A stretch of 64,000 bases of DNA from Saccharicrinis sp963675435 (GTDB lineage Bacteria > Bacteroidota > Bacteroidia > Bacteroidales > Marinilabiliaceae): NCBI GenBank assembly GCA_963675435.1, contig OY776216.1:4030001-4094000 (forward strand), given 5' to 3'. Numbering within the stretch: position 1 is the first letter of the stretch; every line of letters starts with the position of its first letter. Of the stretch, positions 16,383 to 25,203 are shown one piece after another. Under the pieces are notes generated by a model. The model was not told the origin of the DNA, ran no database searches, and saw only the letters and a program-made list of their open reading frames with translations. The position numbers were made by a program, and so were the translations under genes.

Positions 16383-17183
16383 TTAGTCCATCTTTTTAAA
16401 AATCAATGCTTCACTTTTATTCCAAAGTGTTAATATGCCATTTTCAACTTTATACTGAAAAGCTTGATTACTCAAGGCTTCAGCAAAATCATTCTCAATA
16501 TTTGAATTTAAACAGGCCATCTTGGTACTCATTAAATGATTTATTGTAATAGTGTTCAATCCAAAGTAAACTTTAGAACCAAATGTATTACATCCTAAAA
16601 AACCATTAATCCTGTTTTTATCCAGATGAATCTCAATATAAGGTCTCTTTTTACATTGGTAGGCTGAAACATTTTTACCATTAATAGACTCAAGCCCCCA
16701 AATATCATGCAATACTAAACTACCATAATATTTACCCAGGCCAGAATATGACACAAATTCAGATTTTGATTCTGGTTTAACTTCAACGTTAACAACATAA
16801 GGTTTATGATCTTCGTCTGATAAAAAAGGATTTTCATTCTTCCTTATACGAATTCTGATAGCCTTTTTTCCCTTTTTAAATTCATAATAGCTCTGTTCTC
16901 CATCTTCTAGTGTATTATTTACCTTAATCGGAATAACAATATCTTGCTCTAGCTCTGCAGATATAAATTTAACCATTTGATCAAAATCTATTTCTAAACT
17001 CCAATCTGAATCTTTTCCACCACCACTAAAATCAACTCCTTTTATTTGCATTTCTAGGCCTTTAGTATTCGCAAGGTTTTCGGTTTTTAAAGAACTATCT
17101 TTTACAAAAGTACTCTTAATAACCTTTGTGTTACAAGACAACGCTGTAAACATAAGGACAAAAATGAAAATATACTGTTTCAT
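16383..17183 (-). CDS. META/HslJ-domain lipoprotein
   Basis: 266 residues from the ATG at 17183, chosen because it gives a clean lipoprotein signal (MKQYIFIFVLMFTALSC, Cys17). Residues about 45-145 form a membrane-external domain of unknown family, with IQIRI-type alternating strands. The last ~110 residues are a META/HslJ domain: VLHDIWGLESINGKN, RPYIEIHLDKNRINGFLGCN, and MSTKMACLNSNIENDFAEAL. META domains are associated with stress resistance and secretion in other bacteria. It is anchored in the envelope and probably forms an operon with the NagD-like phosphatase. Confidence 0.82.
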   Translation of the reverse strand: MKQYIFIFVLMFTALSCNTKVIKSTFVKDSSLKTENLANTKGLEMQIKGVDFSGGGKDSDWSLEIDFDQMVKFISAELEQDIVIPIKVNNTLEDGEQSYYEFKKGKKAIRIRIRKNENPFLSDEDHKPYVVNVEVKPESKSEFVSYSGLGKYYGSLVLHDIWGLESINGKNVSAYQCKKRPYIEIHLDKNRINGFLGCNTFGSKVYFGLNTITINHLMSTKMACLNSNIENDFAEALSNQAFQYKVENGILTLWNKSEALIFKKMD

Positions 17184-17426
17184 GCCAACATCAATTTTAA
17201 CGTTTAATTCAAATATCATTCTTTAATTAATATAAGAACAAGACAAAGATAAACTTGTTTTTAATACTACATTTAATGGTTTAATCTAATTGTTAATAAA
17301 AATCCTTTTGGTATAAACTCGTATGGTTAGTAATAGCAATATTTATAGAAAAATTTAAAGCAAACCTCAAAATATTGATGCATTACTAACTTATTTAATA
17401 TTTTTGAAGTCTCATAAAAGAAAATC

Positions 17427-18236
17427 ATGCAAAATATAGTAGTAGTTATTACAGGTGCATCCTCTGGAATCGGCTTAGCGTTGGCAAAAGAATATGCACA
17501 AAGAGGCTCGAAACTGGTTCTTGCAGCCCGATCGGTTGATAAGCTAAAAGAAATTGAAGCCGAATTTAAAAACAAAGGTATTGAAGCAATTAGCGTAGCC
17601 ACCGATGTTAGCAAAGAAGAGGATTGTAAAAATTTAATTGAGCAAACAGTCAATACATATAAACGAATTGATATTTTAATAAATAATGCAGGTATCTCGA
17701 TGCGAGCTTTATTTAAAGATGTTGATTTGAATGTACTTAAACAATTAATGGATGTAAACTTCTGGGGAACGGTTTATTGTACTAAATATGCGTTACCTTA
17801 CTTGTTAGAGTCAAAAGGTTCAGTAACTGGAATTTCTTCCATTGCAGGATTTATTGGCTTACCTGCACGTACAGGGTATTCAGCAAGTAAGTATGCAATG
17901 CATGGATTTTTAGAGACTTTACGTGTTGAAAATCTTAAAACTGGTTTACATGTATTAATTGCTGCTCCAGGATTTACAGCTTCAAATATTAGAAAAACAG
18001 CCTTATCAACTGATGGAAGTGCTCAAGGTGAAACACCTCGTAACGAGGACAATATGATGAGTGCAGAGGAAGTTGCAAAACATGTAGCCAATGCAATACA
18101 AAAACGCAAGTCAACGCTTATCTTAACTTTTATTGAAGGCAAGCTAACAGTATGGCTTAAAAAATGGATGCCGCGATTATTAGAAAAACTAACATATAAT
18201 CACATGGCAAAAGAGCCGGACTCCCCACTAAAATAA
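17427..18236 (+). CDS. Short-chain dehydrogenase/reductase
   Basis: 269 residues of classical SDR type. The cofactor motif is TGASSGIGLALAKEY (TGxxxGIG) at about 9-23. NNAG is at about 87-90 (DILINNAGISM), catalytic Ser in GISSIAG and the YxxxK pair in GYSASKYAMHG. AAPGFTASNIRK follows. The C-terminal helix AEEVAKHVANAIQKRKSTLI fits the DltE/YqjQ-like branch, acting on lipids or ketones with NADP(H), substrate unknown. Its start codon follows a 200-bp intergenic region and it faces the LysE gene tail to tail. Confidence 0.9.
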   Translation: MQNIVVVITGASSGIGLALAKEYAQRGSKLVLAARSVDKLKEIEAEFKNKGIEAISVATDVSKEEDCKNLIEQTVNTYKRIDILINNAGISMRALFKDVDLNVLKQLMDVNFWGTVYCTKYALPYLLESKGSVTGISSIAGFIGLPARTGYSASKYAMHGFLETLRVENLKTGLHVLIAAPGFTASNIRKTALSTDGSAQGETPRNEDNMMSAEEVAKHVANAIQKRKSTLILTFIEGKLTVWLKKWMPRLLEKLTYNHMAKEPDSPLK

Positions 18237-18252
18237 TTTGAAAATACACAAT

Positions 18253-18277
18253 GGCTGAAGTATAAATTGCTTCAGCC
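18253..18277. terminator. Terminator-like hairpin between convergent SDR and LysE genes
   Basis: GGCTGAAG (18253-18260) pairs with CTTCAGCC (18270-18277) between two converging genes. There is no long T-run on either side, so its strength as a terminator is uncertain. Confidence 0.55.
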
Positions 18278-18282
18278 TATAC

Positions 18283-18921
18283 TTAGTTCATTGGACTTTC
18301 AATAAGGAAGAATACAAAAGCAATCACAACCAAAATAACAATAGTAGCTCCAGCTATTTTATTTAACCACCATAGTCGACGCAAATTAATTTTCGAACGG
18401 AATAAGTTTACAACGGAAGTAAGAATAAACCACCAAAGAGAAGCTCCGGTCATAACTCCAATAATTAGTAGCATGTGGTTAAAATAATCTCCTCCCTTTT
18501 TAACAACTCCAAAACTTGCAAAAAACGCAAGAAATAAAAATATTGCCAATGGATTTGAAATTGTAATCAAGAAAGTTGAAACGAAATCCTGAAATAAATT
18601 ACCCTTACCTCTCTTTTGCTTACGAAGCTGTTTTGCAGGATTACTATAGAATATTTTAAATCCTAAAAATATAAGTATTGCAGCACCAAAGATTTGAATA
18701 TATAAAAGTTGCTGTTCAATAAAACTAACAATAAATGACAAACTAAATCCTGCAATAATTGCATACAGAGTATCACTAAATGCAGCACCTAAACCAGAAA
18801 AAAATCCAGCTAATCTTCCCTTATTCAAAGTCCGTTGTATGCATAAAACACCAATAGGACCCAAAGGAACTGAGGCTGAAAATCCAATTATTATGCCGTC
18901 TAAAATATATTTTAACATCAT
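18283..18921 (-). CDS. LysE-family amino-acid/metabolite exporter
   Basis: 212 residues with about six hydrophobic helices. The first helix holds the LysE/RhtB motif SASVPLGPIGVLCIQRTLNKGR, which defines the family, followed by GFFSGLGAAFSDTLYAIIAGF. Members export amino acids or other small metabolites across the inner membrane. Two adjacent ATG codons (18921 and 18918) could start it. It is a stand-alone gene with a 375-bp region upstream shared with the divergent phosphate transporter gene. Confidence 0.85.
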   Translation of the reverse strand: MMLKYILDGIIIGFSASVPLGPIGVLCIQRTLNKGRLAGFFSGLGAAFSDTLYAIIAGFSLSFIVSFIEQQLLYIQIFGAAILIFLGFKIFYSNPAKQLRKQKRGKGNLFQDFVSTFLITISNPLAIFLFLAFFASFGVVKKGGDYFNHMLLIIGVMTGASLWWFILTSVVNLFRSKINLRRLWWLNKIAGATIVILVVIAFVFFLIESPMN

Positions 18922-19296
18922 TTTATTCTAAAATCAAAGCAATTACGCAAAACTGTCATTTAGTACTTATATAACAAGTTACGAATATTACTGTTTATAA
19001 GCATCGCAAAAATAATTGAATCTTAAAAACCTGAAAACAATAAGATCATTATTATTAACTTTTAACAACTTCATTTCAACAATTCTGCTTATTAGCATGA
19101 TAACTAGATCATCCATAAAAATAAAAAACTACAAATAAGGTTGGTTGATTAAAGTTTTATTTAATTATTTATTACTTTAATAAACATTTTTACACCAGTT
19201 AACATTGTGTTAACATTATATTAATATTATAACAACACCAAAAGTATTTGGTCTATTTATGTTTGCAGCGAATTTTATTTTCAAATAGATTTATAA
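18922..19296. other. Divergent promoter region between lysE and the Pit transporter
   Basis: No coding sequence seen. It contains an 11-bp-periodic TTAACA array (listed separately). A possible Bacteroidota -7 box, TATGTTTG, lies at 19258-19265, 31 bp before the transporter ATG. No good TTTG element sits at the expected -33 distance, so the promoter assignment is tentative. Confidence 0.4.
19189..19226 (+). promoter_or_regulatory. Pho-box-like TTAACA direct-repeat array
   Basis: TTAACA at 19199-19204 and 19210-19215 and TTAATA at 19221-19226 are spaced exactly 11 bp apart, and TTTACA at 19189-19194 adds a fourth unit 10 bp upstream. PhoB/PhoP-type response regulators bind direct repeats with 11-bp period (TTAACA-like in Bacillus). 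The position about 70 bp upstream of a phosphate transporter start makes phosphate control plausible. This is inference from spacing and context. The TTAACA motif is AT-rich and could occur by chance. Confidence 0.45.
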
Positions 19297-21561
19297 ATGG
19301 ATAATATTTATTTAATTCTGGTAGTAGTGCTATTTGCATTAGCTATTTCAGACTTAGTAGTAGGGGTTAGTAATGATGCCGTTAATTTCTTAAATTCCGC
19401 TTTAGGTTCTAAAGCTGCATCTTTTAAGGTAATTATGATTATTGCAGCCGCAGGTATTTTTGTGGGAGCCACCTTTTCGAGTGGTATGATGGAAGTAGCC
19501 CGCAAAGGGATATTTAATCCCCAATACTTTTATTTTTCAGAGATAATGATCATCTTTCTTGCAGTGATGTTAACCGATGTGTTACTTCTGGATCTCTTCA
19601 ATACATTTGGAATGCCAACATCAACCACTGTATCTATTGTTTTTGAACTTTTAGGATCGGCCATTGCAGTTTCTTTAATTAAAGTTTCAAATGATCCATC
19701 TCTCCCTTTAAGCGAATACATTAATACTGCCAAAGCTCTAGCTATTATTTCCGGTATTTTATTATCTGTAATTGTAGCATTTTCTGCTGGAGCTATAGTT
19801 CAATACATTACTCGTTTGGTATTTTCATTTAACTACGATAAAAGATTAAAATATCTAAGCGCTTTATGGGGAGGAATTGCCATTACAGCCATTACATATT
19901 TTATTCTTGTAAAAGGAGCAAAAGGTGCTTCGTTCATGAATGATGCTACTAAAACTTGGATAAAAGGGAATGGAATACAAATTATATTCTATAGTTTCGT
20001 TTGTTGGACTGTTTTACTGTACTTATGTAAATGGATATTTAAATTCGATATCTTAAAATTTACGGTTTTAGTTGGAACATTTGCTCTAGCAATGGCATTT
20101 GCAGGAAATGACTTAGTTAACTTTATTGGAGTTCCTTTAGCAGGTTTTGAATCATTTAAGGTATTTAGTAATTCCGGAGGTATTGCTCCTGACGCATTAT
20201 TAATGGAATCAATGGCAGGAAAAGTAAAAACAGATACTTATCTACTTGTAATTGCCGGTTTTATAATGATAATTACGCTATGGACTTCTAAAAAGGCAAA
20301 GAATGTAGTAAAAACATCATTAGATCTTTCAAGACAACATGAAGGTGAAGAAAGATTTGGATCTTCATTTTTTGCACGTTCATTAGTTAGAGCTTCTATC
20401 AATGCTTCTGTAGCAATTAACAATGTATTACCTTCAGGTATTAAAAAAGTCATCAACAAGCAGTTCGATGATTCATCGTACGAAGAAAAAAGAATTGCGT
20501 TGGGCAAAGATGCACCTGCATTTGATATGTTAAGAGCATCTGTTAACCTGGTTGTTGCATCTATATTAATATCAATGGCCACATCTTACAAGTTACCATT
20601 ATCAACAACCTATGTTACCTTTATGGTAGCAATGGGTAGCTCTTTAACAGATGGTGCTTGGGGACGCGAAAGTGCTGTATACAGAGTAACAGGAGTACTT
20701 TCTGTAATTGGCGGTTGGTTTTTAACTGCATTCTCAGCCTTTACTGTAGCTTTTATCGTGGCAATGGTCATTAATATAGGTGGTGTTATTTCGGTATTTG
20801 TATTAATTGCAATAGCCATATACTTTATGTATAGAACTCATTCCTTTAGCCACAAACGTTCTGCTCAAGAAATTGATGTAAAAGAGTTTGAGATTGAGGA
20901 AATGGAAGGTGAAGAAATAGACACGAAAAAGGTACTTGATAAGTGCACTAGAAATGTCACCAACTCTCTTACTGAAATTTCAGACCTTTATACTAGTGCA
21001 TTAACTGATTTCCAGGCAGAAAACAGAAAAGATCTAAAAGAAAGATTAAAGTCTGTAAATCAGGTAAACAAAAAGATTAAGAAGTATAAAAACAACATCT
21101 ACAAGACTGTTAAAAAGCTACAGGACAGCGACATTGACTCAAGCTTATATTACGTTCAGGTTATTGATTACTTAAGAGAAACAGCACATGCGCTGACATT
21201 TGTTGTAAAACCTTGTTTTGAACACCTGGATAATAATCATACACCTTTTAATAAGGACCAATTTAAAGATCTTAGTATATTGATTGGTCATATACAAGTT
21301 TTGATTAGTAAAGCAAACAACATTATTAGAAACTCTTCTTTTGAAAGCTTAGATGAACTTCTTGATGAAATTGTTAAAGAAACAGAAAACCTGAAATCAT
21401 TAAGAAAGGCACAGCTTAAAAGAATTAAGAAAGAGAAAACAAGTACTCAGAATAGTATGCTATACTTAAACTTGTTACACGAAACTCAAAACTTACTTCT
21501 TCATATTGGAAACTTATTAAAAGCTCAAAGAGATTTTGTTTCCTATAACAATGGAAATTAA
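19297..21561 (+). CDS. pit: Inorganic phosphate transporter, Pit family, with PhoU-like C-terminal domain
   Basis: 754 residues. Two Pit signature halves are seen: DLVVGVSNDAVNFLNSALGS near the N-terminus, TFGMPTSTTVSIVFELLG (first repeat), LAMAFAGNDLVNFIGVPLAG, and SYKLPLSTTYVTFMVAMGSS (second repeat). About 12 membrane helices run to residue ~520. The remaining ~220 residues are soluble and helical (KKVLDKCTRNVTNSLTEISD and later coiled-coil-like helices), resembling a PhoU-type domain, which is usual in the long Bacteroidota Pit proteins. It imports phosphate using the ion gradient. A Pho-box-like array is upstream and two hairpins follow. Confidence 0.92.
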   Translation: MDNIYLILVVVLFALAISDLVVGVSNDAVNFLNSALGSKAASFKVIMIIAAAGIFVGATFSSGMMEVARKGIFNPQYFYFSEIMIIFLAVMLTDVLLLDLFNTFGMPTSTTVSIVFELLGSAIAVSLIKVSNDPSLPLSEYINTAKALAIISGILLSVIVAFSAGAIVQYITRLVFSFNYDKRLKYLSALWGGIAITAITYFILVKGAKGASFMNDATKTWIKGNGIQIIFYSFVCWTVLLYLCKWIFKFDILKFTVLVGTFALAMAFAGNDLVNFIGVPLAGFESFKVFSNSGGIAPDALLMESMAGKVKTDTYLLVIAGFIMIITLWTSKKAKNVVKTSLDLSRQHEGEERFGSSFFARSLVRASINASVAINNVLPSGIKKVINKQFDDSSYEEKRIALGKDAPAFDMLRASVNLVVASILISMATSYKLPLSTTYVTFMVAMGSSLTDGAWGRESAVYRVTGVLSVIGGWFLTAFSAFTVAFIVAMVINIGGVISVFVLIAIAIYFMYRTHSFSHKRSAQEIDVKEFEIEEMEGEEIDTKKVLDKCTRNVTNSLTEISDLYTSALTDFQAENRKDLKERLKSVNQVNKKIKKYKNNIYKTVKKLQDSDIDSSLYYVQVIDYLRETAHALTFVVKPCFEHLDNNHTPFNKDQFKDLSILIGHIQVLISKANNIIRNSSFESLDELLDEIVKETENLKSLRKAQLKRIKKEKTSTQNSMLYLNLLHETQNLLLHIGNLLKAQRDFVSYNNGN

Positions 21562-21573
21562 TAAAAAATGAAT

Positions 21574-21653
21574 CTGGAGTATTTTAAATAATACTCCAGA
21601 ATAACTTTCACAAAATAAAAATCCCCGTTTGAAAATTTCAAACGGGGATTTTT
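21574..21653. terminator. Tandem hairpins, the second a bidirectional terminator
   Basis: First hairpin: CTGGAGTATT (21574-21583) with AATACTCCAG (21590-21599), no T-run. Second: AAAAATCCCCGTTTGAAA (21617-21634) with TTTCAAACGGGGATTTTT (21636-21653), a near-perfect 18-bp stem with A- and T-rich bases on both sides. It serves both the Pit gene and the convergent LytTR gene. Confidence 0.9.
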
Positions 21654-21676
21654 ATTTAAATACGTTTAATCCTAAT

Positions 21677-22390
21677 CTATTTCGTAATTAAATTAATATC
21701 ATTCATTAGTTTATCCTTATAAGATTTACCTATAGGAATAATTTTAGATCCATCAGATGTTTTTACAATAACTGAATTATCCTCTATAACTTTAATCTTA
21801 GCCAAATTAACAATAAAGGAACGATGAACTCTAATAAAGGTAGTAGAAGGCATTTTATCAGCGATAGATTTCATTGTAAAATGAATCGTATACTTATCCG
21901 TAAATGTATTTAATACCACATAATTCTCAAGAGCCTCAATCCATAATATATCATCATATTTAATACGAACTAACGAAGAGTTATTTTTAATAAAAATTTC
22001 ATTTGTTGATTTGGTTAATTCATCACGCTTTTCGTTTTGCTCTTTAGCTTTATTAATAGCTTTTAAAAAACGGGTATAATTAACTGGCTTAAGCAGGTAA
22101 TCTGTTACATTATATTCGTAAGACTCAAGTGCATATTTTTCCTGCGAAGAATAAATGATTACTTGTGGTAAAACATTTAATGATTTCAGAAGATCCAAAC
22201 CAGTCATTTCTGGCATTTCAATATCTAAAAAGATCAAATCAATACCTTTTGATCCACTCTTATTTAAATCATTTATTGCTGAAACTGCACTTTCATAGGT
22301 TCCAACCAATGTAAGCTCATCTGTTTTTTCAACAAATTCAGCTATAATTTTTGTGGAGAACTTATCATCATCAATAATTATACAATTCAT
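21677..22390 (-). CDS. LytTR-type response regulator
   Basis: 237 residues. The receiver domain (1-120) has the acidic pocket DDD (7-9), the phospho-acceptor Asp56 in LIFLDIEMPEMTG, and YLLKPVNYTRFLKAI with the conserved Lys. The LytTR DNA-binding domain (about 135-237) has IKYDDILWIEALENYVVL, FIRVHRSFIVNLAKI and IPIGKSYKDKL. Partners of this class are usually LytS/YehU-type histidine kinases (Pfam His_kinase). None is adjacent, so the cognate kinase must lie elsewhere. Its targets are unknown. Confidence 0.92.
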   Translation of the reverse strand: MNCIIIDDDKFSTKIIAEFVEKTDELTLVGTYESAVSAINDLNKSGSKGIDLIFLDIEMPEMTGLDLLKSLNVLPQVIIYSSQEKYALESYEYNVTDYLLKPVNYTRFLKAINKAKEQNEKRDELTKSTNEIFIKNNSSLVRIKYDDILWIEALENYVVLNTFTDKYTIHFTMKSIADKMPSTTFIRVHRSFIVNLAKIKVIEDNSVIVKTSDGSKIIPIGKSYKDKLMNDINLITK

Positions 22391-22526
22391 ACTTCCCTCT
22401 TTTTTTCAAAAATAAAAATTTTCGCCCAAAGAAAAAGTCTTTTTCTTCATTTTTAATTGATTAATATAGCAAAAGATACATTAATCAACAATTCAAAATG
22501 ATTAATCAATAATTTTAGTTTATTGA

Positions 22527-23198
22527 TCACATTCTTCTTTTATAAAATTCTTGCTCTATTAAAGGCGCCCCTTTTACGGTAGATCTTAACCAATCCAATT
22601 TTAAATCTAACTTTTCTTCTGAGTTTAAATTCCAATCAACATCACTTATACGAATCTGATGAGCTAAATGTTGTAAAACAAGTGCTGCAGATACGGAAAT
22701 ATTAAAACTTTCCGTAAATCCATACATCGGTATCCGTACAAACTCGTCTGCTTCTTCTTTTACTATATCAGAAATACCTGTTAGTTCAGTTCCAAAAACA
22801 ATGGCAGCTTTTTCTTTAGTAACATCAAAATCATACAATTCCACATCATTTGTATGAGGTGTAGTTGCCACAATTCTATAACCTTGTTCCTTTAGGTTTC
22901 TTAATGCTTCTCTGGTATTATTATCCTGCTCATTATACCTTTGCATACTTAGCCATTTTGATGAACCAAGTGCAACATCTGGATTTACATTATATTTATT
23001 TCTATTTTCTATGATATGAACATCCTGTATACCAAAGCAATCGCACGACCTTAATACAGCACTGGCATTATGTGGTTGAAAAATATCTTCCAGAACCACG
23101 GTAATATATCTGGTTCTGTCTTCAATTACTTTATCGAATAATGCGTTTCTATTTTCTGTGATATTTTCTACCAAATATTTAATAAGTTCTTCTTTCAT
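22527..23198 (-). CDS. trmH: TrmH-family tRNA/rRNA 2'-O-ribose methyltransferase
   Basis: 223 residues of SPOUT type. Motifs: YITVVLEDIFQPHNASAVLR (motif 1, including the catalytic N-x-x-x-x-x-R region), IVFGTELTGISD (motif 2) and IPMYGFTESFNISVSAALVL (motif 3, SAM-binding knot). The domain extends to a C-terminal RNA-contacting tail. The similarity is to TrmH (tRNA Gm18), though other 2'-O targets cannot be excluded. It is upstream of no obvious partner. The HU gene, with its own terminator, lies upstream of it on the same strand. Confidence 0.88.
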   Translation of the reverse strand: MKEELIKYLVENITENRNALFDKVIEDRTRYITVVLEDIFQPHNASAVLRSCDCFGIQDVHIIENRNKYNVNPDVALGSSKWLSMQRYNEQDNNTREALRNLKEQGYRIVATTPHTNDVELYDFDVTKEKAAIVFGTELTGISDIVKEEADEFVRIPMYGFTESFNISVSAALVLQHLAHQIRISDVDWNLNSEEKLDLKLDWLRSTVKGAPLIEQEFYKRRM

Positions 23199-23242
23199 AA
23201 ATGGCTATTTGTCATCAATGAATAATTATAATTTATTGAGGT

Positions 23243-23277
23243 GCAAAAAAAAAGAGAGTACTCTAAGCACTCTCTTT
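23243..23277 (-). terminator. Terminator of the HU gene
   Basis: Read on the minus strand, AAAGAGAGT (23277 to 23269) pairs with ACTCTCTTT (23259 to 23251), followed by a further run of T. It separates the HU gene from trmH. Confidence 0.88.
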
Positions 23278-23299
23278 GTATTTTTTCCCGAACAGAGAA

Positions 23300-23572
23300 T
23301 TAGTTTACAGCATCACCTAATTCGCTTCCAGCTTTGAATTTAACAACTTTTTTAGCTGCGATTTGAATTTCTTTACCTGTTTGAGGGTTTCTACCTGTTC
23401 TAGCACTTCTTTCTGAAACTGAAAAAGAACCAAAACCGATTAAAGAAATACGATCACCACCTTTAAGTGCTTCGCTGGTTACATTAATAAATGAATCTAA
23501 CGCTTTTTTAGCGTCTGCTTTAGTTAAACCAGAATCTCCGGCGATAGCATCAATTAATTGAGCTTTGTTCAT
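23300..23572 (-). CDS. hup: HU-family nucleoid DNA-binding protein
   Basis: 90 residues, the canonical length. MNKAQLIDAIAGDSGLTKAD, the hydrophobic core GDRISLIGFGSFSV, and the beta-arm signature GRNPQTGKEIQIAAKK are all present, with KFKAGSELGDAVN at the end. It forms dimers that bend and compact DNA. It has its own terminator and a ~400-bp upstream region shared with the divergent sbcD. Confidence 0.96.
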   Translation of the reverse strand: MNKAQLIDAIAGDSGLTKADAKKALDSFINVTSEALKGGDRISLIGFGSFSVSERSARTGRNPQTGKEIQIAAKKVVKFKAGSELGDAVN

Positions 23573-23979
23573 AATAACTGATAATTTTTAGGGTTAACAA
23601 CTAAGTTCACCAAAATTTGCTCTACAAATATAGATTATTCCTAGTATTTACCAAATCTACAGGTCACTAAAATCGCTTTTTTTTGTAGTATTCAGACATT
23701 TCCGATGGTTTCATACTCCATTTATCATAAAAAACAGACTATAACCAACCTATTTATACCTTTTAATCAAAACAATAACAGTTTCTTTTATTTACACCTT
23801 GTATACAAAGGATTACAACAAGTTTATATCTTTTTTGAACAAAACTCATTCAGATATAGTAGTATTCTCTCTAGTTTATAGTTCCATTTGTTGAAAACTT
23901 TATTCTACATGGAACTCAAAATATTCTAATTTTGAGATATTATAATAGGCTACTCACAATTATAAATGATGATAATATA
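23573..23979. other. Divergent intergenic region between hup and sbcD, with several dyads
   Basis: No gene. Dyads seen: the perfect palindrome CTTGTATACAAG (23798-23809); GTTCCAT (23881-23887) with ATGGAAC (23909-23915); and CTCAAAAT (23915-23922) with ATTTTGAG (23929-23936), a tight hairpin 44 bp before the sbcD ATG. These may be operators or leader hairpins. No regulator is known for them. Confidence 0.45.
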
Positions 23980-25194
23980 ATGAAAATACTTCATACTGCA
24001 GATTGGCACATCGGAAAAAAATTAGAGAACTTTTCACGTATAGAAGAACAAAAAGCTGTTTTAAATGAAATAGCTCAGATTGCGGAAGATGAAAAAGTAG
24101 ATGCTATTATTATTGCAGGCGATTTATTTGACACCTTTTCTCCTTCAACTGAAGCTATTGAAATATTTTATAAAGCATTAAAAAAGTTGACAAACAAGGG
24201 GAACAGACCTGTTATTGCTATATCAGGAAACCACGATTCACCTGACCGAATTGAAACTGCAGATCCTTTAGCCAGAGAATGTGGAATATTTTTCATTGGA
24301 TATCCTAATACTCATTTTAAAAATATTGAACTGGAAACAGGTTTAGCTGTAACAAAATCAATCCCTGGATTCATGGAAATAGCTATTCCTACATCTAATA
24401 TACCTCTAAGAATAATTACAACTCCTTATGCCAATGAGCACAGATTAAAGACCATGTTAAATACTGAAGACAAAGAAGAGGATTTACGTATGGTTTTACA
24501 AAAACTTTGGAATACTATTGCCCAAAAGCATTGCGATAAAAAAGGAGTAAACATTTTATCTACCCATCTATTTGTCATAAAAAAAGGAACAAGCATACCA
24601 GAAGAACCTGATGATGAGAAACCTATCTTACATGTAGGCGGAGCACAAGCCATTTACACAGAAAATTTCCCTGATGAAATTCAATATGTAGCTCTGGGGC
24701 ACTTACACAGAAAACAAGAAATTTCATCTGATAAACATCCCGTTGTATATTCCGGAAGTCCAATATCCTATTCTTTTGCAGAAGCTAATCAAAAAAAATA
24801 CGTAGCCATCGCTGATATTAATCCTAATGAAGAGGCTCATGTTAAATATAAAGAATTGAATTCTGGAAAAAAGTTATTGCGACTAAAAGCTAATGGTATA
24901 ATCGAAGCTGAAATCCTATTAAAAGAGCATATAAACGATTTATTAGAACTTACTATTGAAACAGAAACCTATCTAACAGCAAAAGAAAGAAGGCACTTAA
25001 ATCATATTCATCAGGGAATTGTTACGTTAATACCACAAGTCAAAAATAACCAGTCCACAGCAGAGAATTCAAAACACACTATCGATATTAATAAAAATAT
25101 GAAAGAATTATTCATTGACTATTTTAAACATTCTAAGGGCATTGAGCCTAATGATGAATTAATGATATTATTTAATGAAGTAATCTCTGAATAA
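23980..25194 (+). CDS. sbcD: Nuclease SbcCD subunit D
   Basis: 404 residues from the ATG at 23980 (MKILHTADWHIGKKL), which is where the family begins. A TTG 48 bp upstream was rejected. Metallo-phosphoesterase motifs: HTADWHIG, IIAGDLFDTFSPS, ISGNHDSPDR, LSTHLFV and LGHLHRKQ. Together with SbcC it forms the Mre11/Rad50-type complex that cuts hairpins and blocked DNA ends. It is followed after 9 bp by sbcC, so the two form an operon. Confidence 0.96.
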   Translation: MKILHTADWHIGKKLENFSRIEEQKAVLNEIAQIAEDEKVDAIIIAGDLFDTFSPSTEAIEIFYKALKKLTNKGNRPVIAISGNHDSPDRIETADPLARECGIFFIGYPNTHFKNIELETGLAVTKSIPGFMEIAIPTSNIPLRIITTPYANEHRLKTMLNTEDKEEDLRMVLQKLWNTIAQKHCDKKGVNILSTHLFVIKKGTSIPEEPDDEKPILHVGGAQAIYTENFPDEIQYVALGHLHRKQEISSDKHPVVYSGSPISYSFAEANQKKYVAIADINPNEEAHVKYKELNSGKKLLRLKANGIIEAEILLKEHINDLLELTIETETYLTAKERRHLNHIHQGIVTLIPQVKNNQSTAENSKHTIDINKNMKELFIDYFKHSKGIEPNDELMILFNEVISE

Positions 25195-25203
25195 ATATTT
25201 ATT

